64,000 bases of DNA. It comes from Globisporangium splendens. Taxonomy: Eukaryota; Oomycota; Peronosporomycetes; Pythiales; Pythiaceae. The position numbers and the translations under genes were made by a program. The stretch spans positions 248,001 to 312,000 of the forward strand of contig VFIW01000023.1 in the NCBI GenBank assembly GCA_006386115.1. Direction: 5' to 3'. This document shows positions 30,223 through 39,934 of this stretch, piece by piece. Every line of letters begins with the position of its first letter. Within the stretch, counting starts at the first letter, position 1. The notes below the pieces were generated by a model. That model saw nothing but the letters and a program-made list of their open reading frames with translations. It had not been told where the DNA came from and searched no databases.

Positions 30223-33200
30223 GATCAGCTGATCCGCTTGGAAGGTAAGGCTTCAGTCTACCCACATAAAATGTAGGGTGTAGACGCATGCGTGTAGGTA
30301 TGTCTAGCGTGTAGGCATCACCATTGCATTTCACTACCTTGAACGGTCCAATGAACCTTGGCAGAAGCTTCGAGCTTCCCAAGTTGGACACTGCATGTTC
30401 AGGCAGGTTCGCCGTGCTAAGTAATACAAGATCATTGATCTTATACACTTGCTTGTTCTTCCTTCCGCTCTTGTCTGCTTGCTCCTTTTGCAGATCCTGA
30501 GCCTTCGCGATTGCGTCTCGAACAAACCTCACAACGGCTTGTCTCCTCACAACAAAGTCATCGACTTGCTGTTCCTCACGACTAGTGATGTCGTTGAGGG
30601 GTTTCATCGAGTCAAAATTGGCTTTTAACTCGGCAACAGCATTCAGGTCATACGACGACTGCGGCTTATTGCCTTTAGCCGTAGTCCCTCCCCCACTTAA
30701 GGTAGAGACCTCACCCATTATGGAAGCAGGCACTCGGGGATGAATGCCATAGTTCACATAAAATGGAGAGTGACCTGTCGAGACATGCGTGGAGTTGTTC
30801 AACGCAAACTCGGCAAGAGGGAGAAACTCACTCCACTCTTTGAAAGACGTCGCATAACTGCGCAACACGTCTTCAAGGACACGATTCACTCGTTCAGTTT
30901 GACCATCCGTTTCAGGATGTGCCGCTGTTGACATGGACAACTTGGTGTCCAGAAGTCCGAACAGTGCACGCCAAAACTTGGACGTAAACCGAGTGTCACG
31001 GTCAGACACGATCTCAACGGGCAGGCCATGCAGACGGAATACGACGTCTACAAAGACCTTGGCCGTCATTTCGGCTGAGATCTTGTCCGAAACCGGCGCA
31101 AGATGGACCATCTTGCTGAATCGGTCCACAAACACAAGGATGCCATTGCGTCCGTGTTTGTCACGCGGAAGTCCGAATATGAAATCCATACTCACAGACT
31201 TCCAACTGTCCGATGGGACAGCCAATGAACGAAGTGGGGCCTGAGTGGAACCAGAAGGTTTCACTCGTTGGCAGATCTCGCAAGTCCTCACATACTTGCG
31301 AACCCACTTGTACATGTGTGGCCAGTAGTAATCCCGGGAAAGACTGAGAAACGTCTTCTCACGTCCGAGATGGCCACCCGAAGGACTGTCATGGTACTCA
31401 TACAAGAGTCGATGACGCAGACCTTCGTCGTTGGGAACAACAACCCTTGCTGTATCCCCGTCTTCAACCGCGTAGTACAACAACCCATTGTGTACTCGGA
31501 AGCGGTGAACTCGCGACCTTGTGCGCGACGGAAGACCTTGCAGTGCTTTGTCCGAAGGGTCCTTGAAATACTTCAACAAGTCCTGACATGTTTCGTCAGA
31601 CTTGTACCCTTCGACAATGTCTTCTCGCACTGTAGTCGTTGCTTGCACTGCGATCGCTTGAACATCTTCGCAGAGTCGACACGCTCCGTCCGTGTCTTCA
31701 CTCTTGGTCTTCGGATCATAGTCCGGACGTCTTGACAGCGCATCGGCTAAGATGTTCGTCTTGCCTGGCTTGTAGTGTACAACAAAGTTGTACTCTGCAA
31801 AGAAGGAGAACCATCTCGCCATTCTTTGCGACAAGTGAGGAGTCTTTACCGCTGTACGCAGCGACGCATGATCTGTGTAGATCGCGAAGCGCTCCTCGCC
31901 AAGCAGATACACACGGAACTTGACCAAAGAATACTTCATCGCCAGAAGTTCTTTGTCATGAACTGGGTAGTTCCGTTCTGCGGGTCGGAGTTGTCGTGAC
32001 TGATACGACACAACTCGCTCATGACCCTCATCATCGTGTTGCATCAAGGCGCAACCGATGGCATAATCGCTTGCATCGCAAACCACATGAAAAGGCTTGT
32101 CGTGGTTTGCAATTGCCAGCACGGGAGCTTCTCGCAAACTCCTCTTCACTTCGGCAAACGCTGCTTGGTGGTCACTGGACCACTCCCACTCAATGTCCTT
32201 CTTCAGGAGCTGTGTGAGGGGTTGCACCAACGCTGCATAATTGCGCGTGTACTTGTGCAAGTAGTTGGCCAGACCCAACCATTGTCTCAGCTGTTTGACA
32301 TTCTGAGGCACAGGCCAATCGTCAATAGCTTTGACCTTCTCCGGATCGACTCGAACACCATGCTTTCCCACAAAGCAACCGAGAACGGGGATCTCTGGTG
32401 CAAAGAATATGCACTTCTTCAGGTTAGCGTAGAGCTTGTTCTCTCGCATGACCTGAAAGACTTGACGGAGATGGTCAAGATGAACATCAACGTCAGACTT
32501 TTCACCCGTGGTTTTACTATGAACGAATATATCGTCAAAGTAACTCGGTGCAAACCCTCTCAATGGACGAAGTAAATTCGTGACCATCCTATTGAAAGTC
32601 GCAGGAGCGTTCTTCAAACCCTGTGGCATCACTAACCATTCCCACAGCATACCACTCGGGGTACTCACTGCGGTTAGTGGTACATCGTCTTCGCGCATTC
32701 GAATCTGATAGAACCCATCTTTCAGATCGATAGCACTGAAGACAGTGCTGCCAACCATTCCATCAAGGATCATATCCTTGCGTGGAACCGGAGTTTGGGC
32801 TGGAATGGTAGCGTCGTTCAGCTTGTTGAAAGCGTGAACGATGCGCCAACCACCAGTTGCCTTCTTCACACAGAAGGTTGGGCTACAATGTGGAGACTTG
32901 CTCTCTCGCACATGCCCAGCCTTAGCACGTTGCGCAAAGAACTCGTCGATCGCAACGACTTGTTCTCTTGGCAACGGCCACTGCCGTGTGATACAATACT
33001 TCGTGCCAGGAAGTATGTCAATCTCATGACGAACGCCTCTATCGAATGGCAGTTCGTCCGGCACCTTGTCTGGGAATATGTCCTCATATTCCTTGACAAG
33101 TTCATACACGGGGTTCTTCTTGAGAGCGTCCCATGACTGCTCCTCGAACCTTTCCTTCCGTGTCTTCTCATCGAACACTTCAGCCTCCGTTGCTGATACC

Positions 33201-34411
33201 GTGTTGATGTCTTCTGCATCGTCAACATCGACGATCATGCAGACCTGCGAAATTTCGCCTTTCGCTAGGCTACGCTTCAGCGTCTTCTTGCTCATCCATG
33301 GCAAGGAAATCAACTCTTCGACTGAGCTTGGAGGATTTTCAATCTTCACGTGACGGATTACATCCACGTCACCATCTTCATTGTAGACCGCGATATTCGC
33401 AAACTCGCTTGAAATGTCTTGTGCTTGGACACTTCCTTCGTCACCTTGACATGTACCTTGATCAGGGGCACACGGGACACTCTTCTTGCTGGTCTTCTTC
33501 TTCTTCTCTCGGGATGGCTCTTCGGCTCTTTTCCCATTCGTTTCTTCCACGCACATCGCCTCGCTCTTAGGGTCGATGGCAAAGGAGACAGTCTTTTTCT
33601 GGCGCCTGACTGCTCCACCTCCAGTAGTCTTCTTCAAGATGGGTACCGCTCGTGAACATGGGGGGCCATCGCACACCGCAATATCACGAGGGTCATCCGG
33701 GATCTCTTCCACAGATGTATACACCCACACCACTTCGTCCGTTGTTGTGCAGCACAAGTCAACATCACGTGACTTGTCAACGGAGATCTTCATCTTCATC
33801 CAGTCAATGCTAGGTTGATAACGCTTCAACCATGGCATGCCCAGAATCAGATCAAACTTGTCATCGAGGTCGAGTAAAATGAACTCGTCTTCACCTCGGA
33901 AATCTTCACACTTGATTGCCAAGCGCACCACGCGCTTCGGCATCTTCACAGTTGACCCGTTGGCCAACCGGACGATCATCGTCTTGTCTTCATTCGCATC
34001 AGGCACGAAGACACCATGCCTGACGATCACTTCATTTCGAACAAAATTGTTCGACGCACCAGTGTCAACCAAAGCACGTAGAGGCGTTGCAATACCGTCT
34101 ACATGAACTTTGAGAACGATCAAACTTGACGTTTGACTGACACTGTTCTCCTTCGTGGAAACTGCATGTGCATCATGCACATTGGGGCCAGAGTCCTGTG
34201 TTTCCACAACATCCACAGTCCTCTTTTCCGGGCCAGTAGGAGGCCCCGCCCCTACTGTCCATTCCCGTTTTTTGGCCCAGGTGACCGATCGAACCGACGA
34301 CCGTAAGAACGATCGTGGTTGTTCGAACGAGCACCCTGTGTCGTTTGCCGACCCGGCAAAGACACTTTGCAGTTCCGAGCGAAGTGACCTGACTTCCCGC
34401 AACGGAAACAC
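29897..34411 (-). CDS. pol: Gypsy pol polyprotein (protease, RT, RNase H, integrase)
   Basis: About 1,500 codons open. In order: aspartic protease LVDTGASNNF (~114-123), reverse transcriptase with the active-site YFDDIFV, RNase H with VVCDASDYAIGCALMQ, an HHCC integrase zinc module (HDSPSGGHLG...CEICQRVK) and an integrase core (MDFIFGLP, FVDRFSKMVHLAP, then D and E), ending near GRLKPYL before a variable tail. The open frame overlaps the end of gag by 160 nt in another frame and lacks an early ATG, so expression by ribosomal frameshift from gag is likely. The stop at 29897 probably results from a small indel, since the chromodomain follows out of frame. The intact core suggests fairly recent activity. 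Confidence 0.93.
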   Translation of the reverse strand: MFPLREVRSLRSELQSVFAGSANDTGCSFEQPRSFLRSSVRSVTWAKKREWTVGAGPPTGPEKRTVDVVETQDSGPNVHDAHAVSTKENSVSQTSSLIVLKVHVDGIATPLRALVDTGASNNFVRNEVIVRHGVFVPDANEDKTMIVRLANGSTVKMPKRVVRLAIKCEDFRGEDEFILLDLDDKFDLILGMPWLKRYQPSIDWMKMKISVDKSRDVDLCCTTTDEVVWVYTSVEEIPDDPRDIAVCDGPPCSRAVPILKKTTGGGAVRRQKKTVSFAIDPKSEAMCVEETNGKRAEEPSREKKKKTSKKSVPCAPDQGTCQGDEGSVQAQDISSEFANIAVYNEDGDVDVIRHVKIENPPSSVEELISLPWMSKKTLKRSLAKGEISQVCMIVDVDDAEDINTVSATEAEVFDEKTRKERFEEQSWDALKKNPVYELVKEYEDIFPDKVPDELPFDRGVRHEIDILPGTKYCITRQWPLPREQVVAIDEFFAQRAKAGHVRESKSPHCSPTFCVKKATGGWRIVHAFNKLNDATIPAQTPVPRKDMILDGMVGSTVFSAIDLKDGFYQIRMREDDVPLTAVSTPSGMLWEWLVMPQGLKNAPATFNRMVTNLLRPLRGFAPSYFDDIFVHSKTTGEKSDVDVHLDHLRQVFQVMRENKLYANLKKCIFFAPEIPVLGCFVGKHGVRVDPEKVKAIDDWPVPQNVKQLRQWLGLANYLHKYTRNYAALVQPLTQLLKKDIEWEWSSDHQAAFAEVKRSLREAPVLAIANHDKPFHVVCDASDYAIGCALMQHDDEGHERVVSYQSRQLRPAERNYPVHDKELLAMKYSLVKFRVYLLGEERFAIYTDHASLRTAVKTPHLSQRMARWFSFFAEYNFVVHYKPGKTNILADALSRRPDYDPKTKSEDTDGACRLCEDVQAIAVQATTTVREDIVEGYKSDETCQDLLKYFKDPSDKALQGLPSRTRSRVHRFRVHNGLLYYAVEDGDTARVVVPNDEGLRHRLLYEYHDSPSGGHLGREKTFLSLSRDYYWPHMYKWVRKYVRTCEICQRVKPSGSTQAPLRSLAVPSDSWKSVSMDFIFGLPRDKHGRNGILVFVDRFSKMVHLAPVSDKISAEMTAKVFVDVVFRLHGLPVEIVSDRDTRFTSKFWRALFGLLDTKLSMSTAAHPETDGQTERVNRVLEDVLRSYATSFKEWSEFLPLAEFALNNSTHVSTGHSPFYVNYGIHPRVPASIMGEVSTLSGGGTTAKGNKPQSSYDLNAVAELKANFDSMKPLNDITSREEQQVDDFVVRRQAVVRFVRDAIAKAQDLQKEQADKSGRKNKQVYKINDLVLLSTANLPEHAVSNLGSSKLLPRFIGPFKVVKCNGDAYTLDIPTRMRLHPTFYVGRLKPYLPSGSADPTRSSANDQADLEASPLDCEEQTARRSGDSSRRTRVAGRRRTGPSPTPALEDENGTHHEVPQKPNLPLPQSAKGDREPTHETSRSSGVDKFALNLLEPFLETGLQSRY

Positions 34412-35301
34412 TTCCCATCGTTGCGAGGACGCTCATTTCCAGGCGTGGAAATGTACGAGATATCCATAGGCTCGGGACCATCATGCGCAACATTCGATTG
34501 CCGCATTGGTCTCGACGCAAACCCTTGGAACTTCGCTTGCTTCATGCTAAACTCTTCTTGCATGGCACGTTCAATGGCTTCGTCCAGCGTCTTGGGATAC
34601 TCGCGGAACAGTTGGTTCCGAATCGGACCATCGTTCAGACCCGCCATGAACGTCACAACTTGCGTCGAAACGTCAATCGGCTCGTCAACGATGCTCGACA
34701 CCAAGTAGCGAGCACGTTGTGCATACGAGTGAAGGTCGAAACGGCCTTGACGAAGCTTGAGGAACTCGGCGCGCGCACGGAACTCGCTCTGCGGAGGTTC
34801 AAACGCCTTCTTGAGTTCGGTCTTGAAGTCTTCGTAGCTGGGGAAGCAGTTTGGATCCGCTAAACGCTTGCCATACGCCCAGCTCTTCGCACGACCCGCA
34901 AGGTTGGACATCGCGAACAACACTTGCTGCGAAGGGTCTCGCAGTTGTCTTGCAGTGATGGCTGCATCCAACTCGACGAACCATCGCGAGAGGGGTTTGT
35001 TCTCTCCGCCGCGATACGGAGAGACGTCCAGCTTCAATGGCACCGTCCTGAATGAGGAAACAGGGGTTGCGACCTGCTTCCGGGAGGACATGATCTCGTG
35101 GTGCATGAAGCTGACCACCGCGCTCTTCTGGTCCTCCGGAGACGCCGATCGAAGCAGACTGACCACAGCAGCCTCTCCGATGACATCTCGCATGCGCTCA
35201 AGCGCCATCCACTCATGAGAAGACAGATGAGGGAAACCCTCAATAGTCAACTCGACAGTTTCCGGTACTGCTGGACCGAGTGGGGTTCCTGTAGCATCCA
35301 T
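34252..35301 (-). CDS. gag: Gypsy gag protein with CCHC zinc knuckle
   Basis: About 349 residues from ATG 35301. The central retrotransposon-gag domain is visible as PLSRWFVELDAAITARQL, ...KSWAYGKRL, FKTELKKAFEPP, LRQGRFDLHSYAQRARYL and AGLNDGPIRNQLF. A C-terminal CCHC knuckle CFRCGKSGHFARNC (near residue 300) binds RNA. It forms the particle that packages element RNA. The next gene, pol, overlaps its 3' end in another frame. Complete, with no internal stop. Confidence 0.9.
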   Translation of the reverse strand: MDATGTPLGPAVPETVELTIEGFPHLSSHEWMALERMRDVIGEAAVVSLLRSASPEDQKSAVVSFMHHEIMSSRKQVATPVSSFRTVPLKLDVSPYRGGENKPLSRWFVELDAAITARQLRDPSQQVLFAMSNLAGRAKSWAYGKRLADPNCFPSYEDFKTELKKAFEPPQSEFRARAEFLKLRQGRFDLHSYAQRARYLVSSIVDEPIDVSTQVVTFMAGLNDGPIRNQLFREYPKTLDEAIERAMQEEFSMKQAKFQGFASRPMRQSNVAHDGPEPMDISYISTPGNERPRNDGKCFRCGKSGHFARNCKVSLPGRQTTQGARSNNHDRSYGRRFDRSPGPKNGNGQ

Positions 35302-35409
35302 GTCCACGACAAGGATGCTCGCAGGGTCTTCGGTCTTGGACAGGAATGCGCGACGTGCTCAAAGCCGCGTCGTCAAACCTTTTCGCTTCACTGGGTCGCT
35401 GGAAGGACC

Positions 35410-35425
35410 GCTCGAAGTGCTACCA
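35410..35425 (-). promoter_or_regulatory. Candidate primer-binding site of the gypsy element
   Basis: Two bases inside the 5' LTR the minus strand reads TGGTAGCACTTCGAGC, beginning with the TGG complementary to a tRNA CCA end. The TGGTAGCA start resembles initiator-Met primers, but the tRNA was not identified. Confidence 0.5.
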
Positions 35426-35427
35426 GG

Positions 35428-36077
35428 TGTAAGAGGGCGCTGTTCAAACAGTCCCTTAAACACGGCACACACGCTTGTGCCAGAGGAAGCGTCTCCCGAC
35501 TTGGAGGGAGGAAGGAAGACTTGAGGGCTTGGTGGTAAAATTGCAACTGAATTAAAAATGCTTATGGTTCCTGTCGCTACTTGTAAATGAACCCCAAGGG
35601 CTCCTAGAGGTTTTATAACTAAAACCTAAACATACACAATAAAACCTATGAATCTGATATATAAAACCTTGGGTACACTGAGGTTGAACCCACGAGATCT
35701 TCGAGAAGCTTGAACTTGAAGTCCCGTGGAAAATTCCCTGCAAAGTGATTGGCTACAGCCACTCACTTCAGGTGGCAGAGACACGTTGGTCTCATCACCA
35801 GTGCAGTTTCCCAAGTAGGAACCATCACTCAGTACTTGATTAGTACATGGATGTCATCACTCTGTACTGATTAGTACATGTGAACAACATTCTGCACTGA
35901 TCAGCACAGAGAGCGCTCGTGACGTCATGGGATGACGTCACATGTGCATGTGGGGACTGTCGTACCGTAATCCCTTTGTTAATTGTCTCTCCACAATGCA
36001 CAGTGAAGGTGGTGTGTGGCACACTAAATCTGGGAACAGATCCACCTTCATGTAATGGCTAGGTATAGCCCATTACA
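35428..36077 (-). repeat. 5' LTR of the gypsy element
   Basis: 650 bp, direct repeat of 28437-29086. Its outer end at 36077 touches the first base of the right palindrome arm. Differences from the other LTR are concentrated in the first ~35 and last ~110 bp. Confidence 0.93.
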
Positions 36078-36767
36078 AGAGCTGGTTGCGGCTGGCCACC
36101 ACGATGTGCCTCGAGGACTCGTCCACGATCGCCTAGTCCGGCCCGGCCGTGGGCAGCCGCGCGCAGCTGAACAGGAGCGTGAACTGGGTAGTGCACAGCG
36201 CCATGTTGTTGCTCTACATGTTGGGCTCGAGCTTGCCGCTGCGGAGCACGTTGGTGACCTTGAGCGAGCCGAGAACGAGCGACGCCGCGCGAGAGACTGG
36301 TTGTTGCGCAGCTCCGTCTGGTCGTCCTCGAGCACAAAGAACGAGTTGATGTTGAGCACGACCGAGCACTAGTAATATAGGGATGCTTCGTACCAAATGT
36401 TCTCGATGGAGTTGGTCTTGACCTGGTTGAACTCGACAAGCGTGCGCTGCACCCATGGCCTGCACTGTGCCAGGAACTTCGCCATGCGCGCCTTGGACAG
36501 CGCCAGCTCCACCAGAGACTACAGCGCAGCGATGTACTCGAGGTACTGCGACCCAGTCTACACGAGCGGAGAGGTTGGCAGCTTGGACAGCAACGCCAAG
36601 TGCCGGAACGTCACCTTGTCCTCGTCAGCGTGCAGAACGCCGGTGAACTCGTGCGCCTCGTCGCCTTTGACGTCAAAATGATGCTCGATTAAGTTAGACG
36701 CCGTTGACGAAGCCGTGGGATCTTGCAGCATTCTATTAGCAATTGGTTGATGCTCAAGTGAGTCCAT
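36078..36767 (-). pseudogene. 5' half of the carnitine acyltransferase pseudogene, right arm
   Basis: Mirror of 26559-27248, with the same in-frame TAG stops and one substitution noticed (Ser to Asn codon in the LRNSQ stretch). It is cut after the WRNQLYW-equivalent region by the LTR junction; the 3' half is absent on this side. Confidence 0.85.
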
Positions 36768-36835
36768 TTATCTTTAAAAAGTATAATCCTCAATAGACCA
36801 TACATAATGCTAGATTATTGACTTTTCAGTGGGTA

Positions 36836-36905
36836 ATAAGGGGGTTCAGAGGGGGTTTGATACCCCCTTTGAACGTTTTGAGGGAGTGAGGGGGTTTGGA
36901 CAAAC
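36836..36905. repeat. C/G-run hairpin, right arm copy
   Basis: Mirror of 26421-26490 with the same AGGGGG...CCCCCT stem. Possible DNA-element terminus; not identified. Confidence 0.35.
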
Positions 36906-37076
36906 GCAGCCAACTCTGGGATTAGGTACCGCCAACGAACTCTATCAGTAGCTAAGAAATGGATCAAACGTCATGAGGTTTGTAGACGAGCTGCTGTTAA
37001 GAGTACCTCAGCAAGAATTCCCAGCGACGAATATGGAGCACCAGCACCATGACGCAGAGAATATGATCCCTGCGGG

Positions 37077-37685
37077 CGGACGCAAGGAAGCGCAAGTGCT
37101 CGTCTCGACTGCAGAACTGTCCGTTCCAGTTGTACGCGCGGCGGCTGCCGGACTCGCAATGGCTCTTGAAGGTCCAGAACGCGAACCACAACCACGACGT
37201 CGCAGCCGATCCCGAACAATTGGTGGCGCATCCGGTGGCGCGAAGACTCACGCTCGCGCAGAAGAAACTGGTGGATGAGCTCACGGGAATGGGTGCGCGG
37301 CCGGCGCTGATCGTCGAGAAGATGAAGCAAAAGTTCCCCGACAAACCCATCAAGGTGCAGGACATCTACAACGCGCGCAACTACATCCGCCGCGAACGCA
37401 GTGCGGGCCGCGTGCCGTTTCCAGAGCTGGAGGAAGCTTTGGTGCAATCGTCGAATGCGAATGAAAAGCGGACGCAGGAAGAAGCTAGTGACAGTGGCGG
37501 CGCTACTTTGACATCAGCAGCGTCTCGTGTCTCGGGAGGCAGCGAAGCCACACCTTCAGAGACGACATCGAAGGCGCCAGCAGTGCCATTGACGTCATCA
37601 TCGGCATCATCTGGGAACAAGAAGGGCAGCGCCACTGGGGTGACAATCGTGACGAAGAAGCAGTCGCAGAAGCTGCTTGGCGAGA
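37077..37685 (+). pseudogene. Copied 609-bp fragment of the FAR1-like gene, right arm
   Basis: Same fragment as 25641-26249 in the left arm, derived from 18602-19210. It lacks its own ATG and both protein ends, and stops shortly after the homology. Adjacent to, and 180 bp upstream of, the right CRN. Confidence 0.85.
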
Positions 37686-37863
37686 GGATACTTGGTTTTT
37701 GATCAGTCACAATCCGTCAGCCATCTATCCATCAGCCATTCATCATTGTCCGGCTCAGACTAAATGACTCTTCTTGACTAAGCATCATTTTGATATCTGT
37801 CGACTCATATAATGTCGCTGCCGGATCTCGGATCAATGTTCCAGTCTTGAATTCGCTCGAAAG

Positions 37864-39759
37864 ATGCGTTTGTACTGCGCTCTGCTTGCAAGCGGAACCA
37901 TTTTCTCCGTGGAGATTTCCGACAATGCAACTGTACAAGACCTGCAAACGGTGATCAAGCAGATGTGGAAGTTGGAGACTTTGCCCGCATCGCAGCTAAA
38001 GTTGTACGTAGCGAAACGCGGGGGTGAGTGGGTCATGGAAAAGGACGTTGACGCGCTCAAAGACCCGACAGCTTCTGCGAGCTTTACGACTATGGGATGG
38101 AGTAGAGGAAAGGTCCGTCGTGTCCTCGGCGTGGCAGATGAAGCATTGGTAGAGGATCAGGATTTCGACGACGTGGAAGGAAATGGCCCCATTCACGTGC
38201 TGGTGGAAGTACTTAATCAAGAGGCTCTGCTGACTGCTACCAAGCGCGTTCGAGTTGATGACTGGTTCCCACAAGAGATCAAACCTGAGAAGAGGCGGAA
38301 GGTAACTACCGATGAAGAATTGGAGAAAGACGAAGAGTGCAGCGATTTTGGTGGTACAGATCATTTCGAAATGATCAACTTCCCTCCCATGGCTCATCCT
38401 GCCACTGACTTCCGCAAGATCGTGGTGCGGAAGTCGTATCTCGTGATTTTCAACGAGCTTATGCAGAAGGCAAAGGCACACCTTGAGAAAGGCTCGGATG
38501 CCAATATGCTGGTGACGGGAAATCCGGGTATCGGAAAAAGTCGCTTTTACCTGTATTGCATCTTTCGCCTCGTCCGAGACCGAGAAATCCTACCTCCGTT
38601 CCAGATGGTGCTCAACTTCGGTGGCGATTTTCACAAGTATTGCTGGGAAACGAGAGAATTCCATTCGATTAGCGATGCCGCTGCACACGCTTTGAGAGAA
38701 GAGAGCAACGTGCTTCGTCTCGTTGAGGCGCAGTCTTCGATTCTCACTGGCTGGAAGGGCGTGTCGATACTCTTTTCTTCTCCAGGGCTTCGTGGAATCA
38801 GAGATTTTGCCAAAGTGAATTCATTCACATACATTCTACCGGTGTGGACGTTGGAAGAGATGCAAGAGTACAACTTCCTCCTTGACAGCAATCTGAAGCT
38901 ATCGGACGACGTCCTGGTTGCGCGATATGATAAATACGGCGGTGTTCCAAGATTTGTTTTCACTGCGATTGAGCTTGAAACCCACGACGCAACAAAAGAA
39001 GCAATCGAGTCTTTTAGTGCTCTAGCCATCATCAGCTACGCAAAGAACAATCATGCTGTGAGAGAAGAAACTTATAGTCACCGGGTGCTTCAGATGGTGC
39101 CTGATCGACGTGATTTTCGATCGACATTCCATCTGGATTTTCTGTCCAAGCACATTGCAGAGATGGTCGTTGAAAAAGTAACAGAAGACAGCCTCCGAAC
39201 GGTTTCCGAGTTTTCATTTGCTCACGCGACCGATGAATCTGGACGTACATCGGTTCTTCGAGGCAATATATATGAAATGCTGTGTCACCGATGGTTCAAG
39301 CTGGCTGAGCAGTTCGAGCTCAACTTTCGATCACTTTTTCCAGGGTCAAGTGGTGCTCAGTTGGATATCCCAGCAGACTTGAAGACGATTCGTTTTAGCG
39401 AGCTCGAGGAAATCGCGCCGTTCTCGCCGAATTGCTTCATTTACTGTCAGCCAGCATCGCGGACATTTGGCGCTTTGGATGCGTTCATTGTTGACACTAT
39501 CAACTTCAAGTGTTACGGCTTGCAGATGACGTTGAATGAAGACCACGGAATCAAGACCAAGCCAATAGAAACCTTCCTTGAGTGGCTGGGGGACGAATTT
39601 GAGTTTTACTACGGATTTGTGGTTCCAAGCAATTTAGAACCGCGTTATCCAAAGCAGACGATCCGAACTATAAGCAATGTAGTTCACCAGGGGCCTGGGG
39701 AGTTGGCATGCATGGTGCAATACGTTGCCGCACTGGATGCATTTTGGCACAAGGGATAA
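37864..39759 (+). CDS. Crinkler (CRN) family effector, right copy
   Basis: 631 residues, same architecture as the left copy: header with LYVAK at 47-51, DDWFPQE block, basic KPEKRRKV stretch, Walker A GNPGIGKS at 219-226, RHS-like middle and nuclease-like end. Two amino-acid differences from the left copy were noticed (Ala for Val at ~42, Gly for Arg near 612). Both sites lie outside recognised motifs, so both copies should be equally functional. About 180 bp upstream of the ATG lies the FAR1 fragment, so both copies share the same proximal promoter because it is inside the arm. Activity in a host is inferred from family only. Confidence 0.88.
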   Translation: MRLYCALLASGTIFSVEISDNATVQDLQTVIKQMWKLETLPASQLKLYVAKRGGEWVMEKDVDALKDPTASASFTTMGWSRGKVRRVLGVADEALVEDQDFDDVEGNGPIHVLVEVLNQEALLTATKRVRVDDWFPQEIKPEKRRKVTTDEELEKDEECSDFGGTDHFEMINFPPMAHPATDFRKIVVRKSYLVIFNELMQKAKAHLEKGSDANMLVTGNPGIGKSRFYLYCIFRLVRDREILPPFQMVLNFGGDFHKYCWETREFHSISDAAAHALREESNVLRLVEAQSSILTGWKGVSILFSSPGLRGIRDFAKVNSFTYILPVWTLEEMQEYNFLLDSNLKLSDDVLVARYDKYGGVPRFVFTAIELETHDATKEAIESFSALAIISYAKNNHAVREETYSHRVLQMVPDRRDFRSTFHLDFLSKHIAEMVVEKVTEDSLRTVSEFSFAHATDESGRTSVLRGNIYEMLCHRWFKLAEQFELNFRSLFPGSSGAQLDIPADLKTIRFSELEEIAPFSPNCFIYCQPASRTFGALDAFIVDTINFKCYGLQMTLNEDHGIKTKPIETFLEWLGDEFEFYYGFVVPSNLEPRYPKQTIRTISNVVHQGPGELACMVQYVAALDAFWHKG

Positions 39760-39934
39760 GTGTACGCATTATTGTGAACCGGCACAGTTAGGGGGAATCG
39801 ACTTGTGCATGTCAGCTGCGTGAGCGAAATGCAATTGGAGTCTGACTTTGTGGCATTTTCTCTTTTTTTCTTAAGCTTTAAGAGCGACGATTTGCGTAGA
39901 ACCAAAATACAGAAAGGTGAAAGCCAAGAGGAAC

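Larger units (their letters stand above)
28437..36077 (-). mobile_element. Full-length Ty3/gypsy LTR retrotransposon with chromodomain region
   Basis: Two 650-bp direct LTRs (28437-29086 and 35428-36077), each bounded by TGTAA...TTACA, enclose gag (CCHC knuckle) and pol in the order protease, reverse transcriptase, RNase H, integrase, then a chromodomain. That order defines Ty3/gypsy. Transcription runs right to left. A purine-rich tract borders the 3' LTR and a TGG-starting primer-binding-site candidate borders the 5' LTR. The five bases outside each LTR (ACAGT on the left, AGAGC on the right) do not match, so no target duplication is seen. The LTRs differ at roughly a dozen and a half positions, clustered near their ends. 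gag and most of pol are open; a shift separates pol from the chromodomain. Confidence 0.95.
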
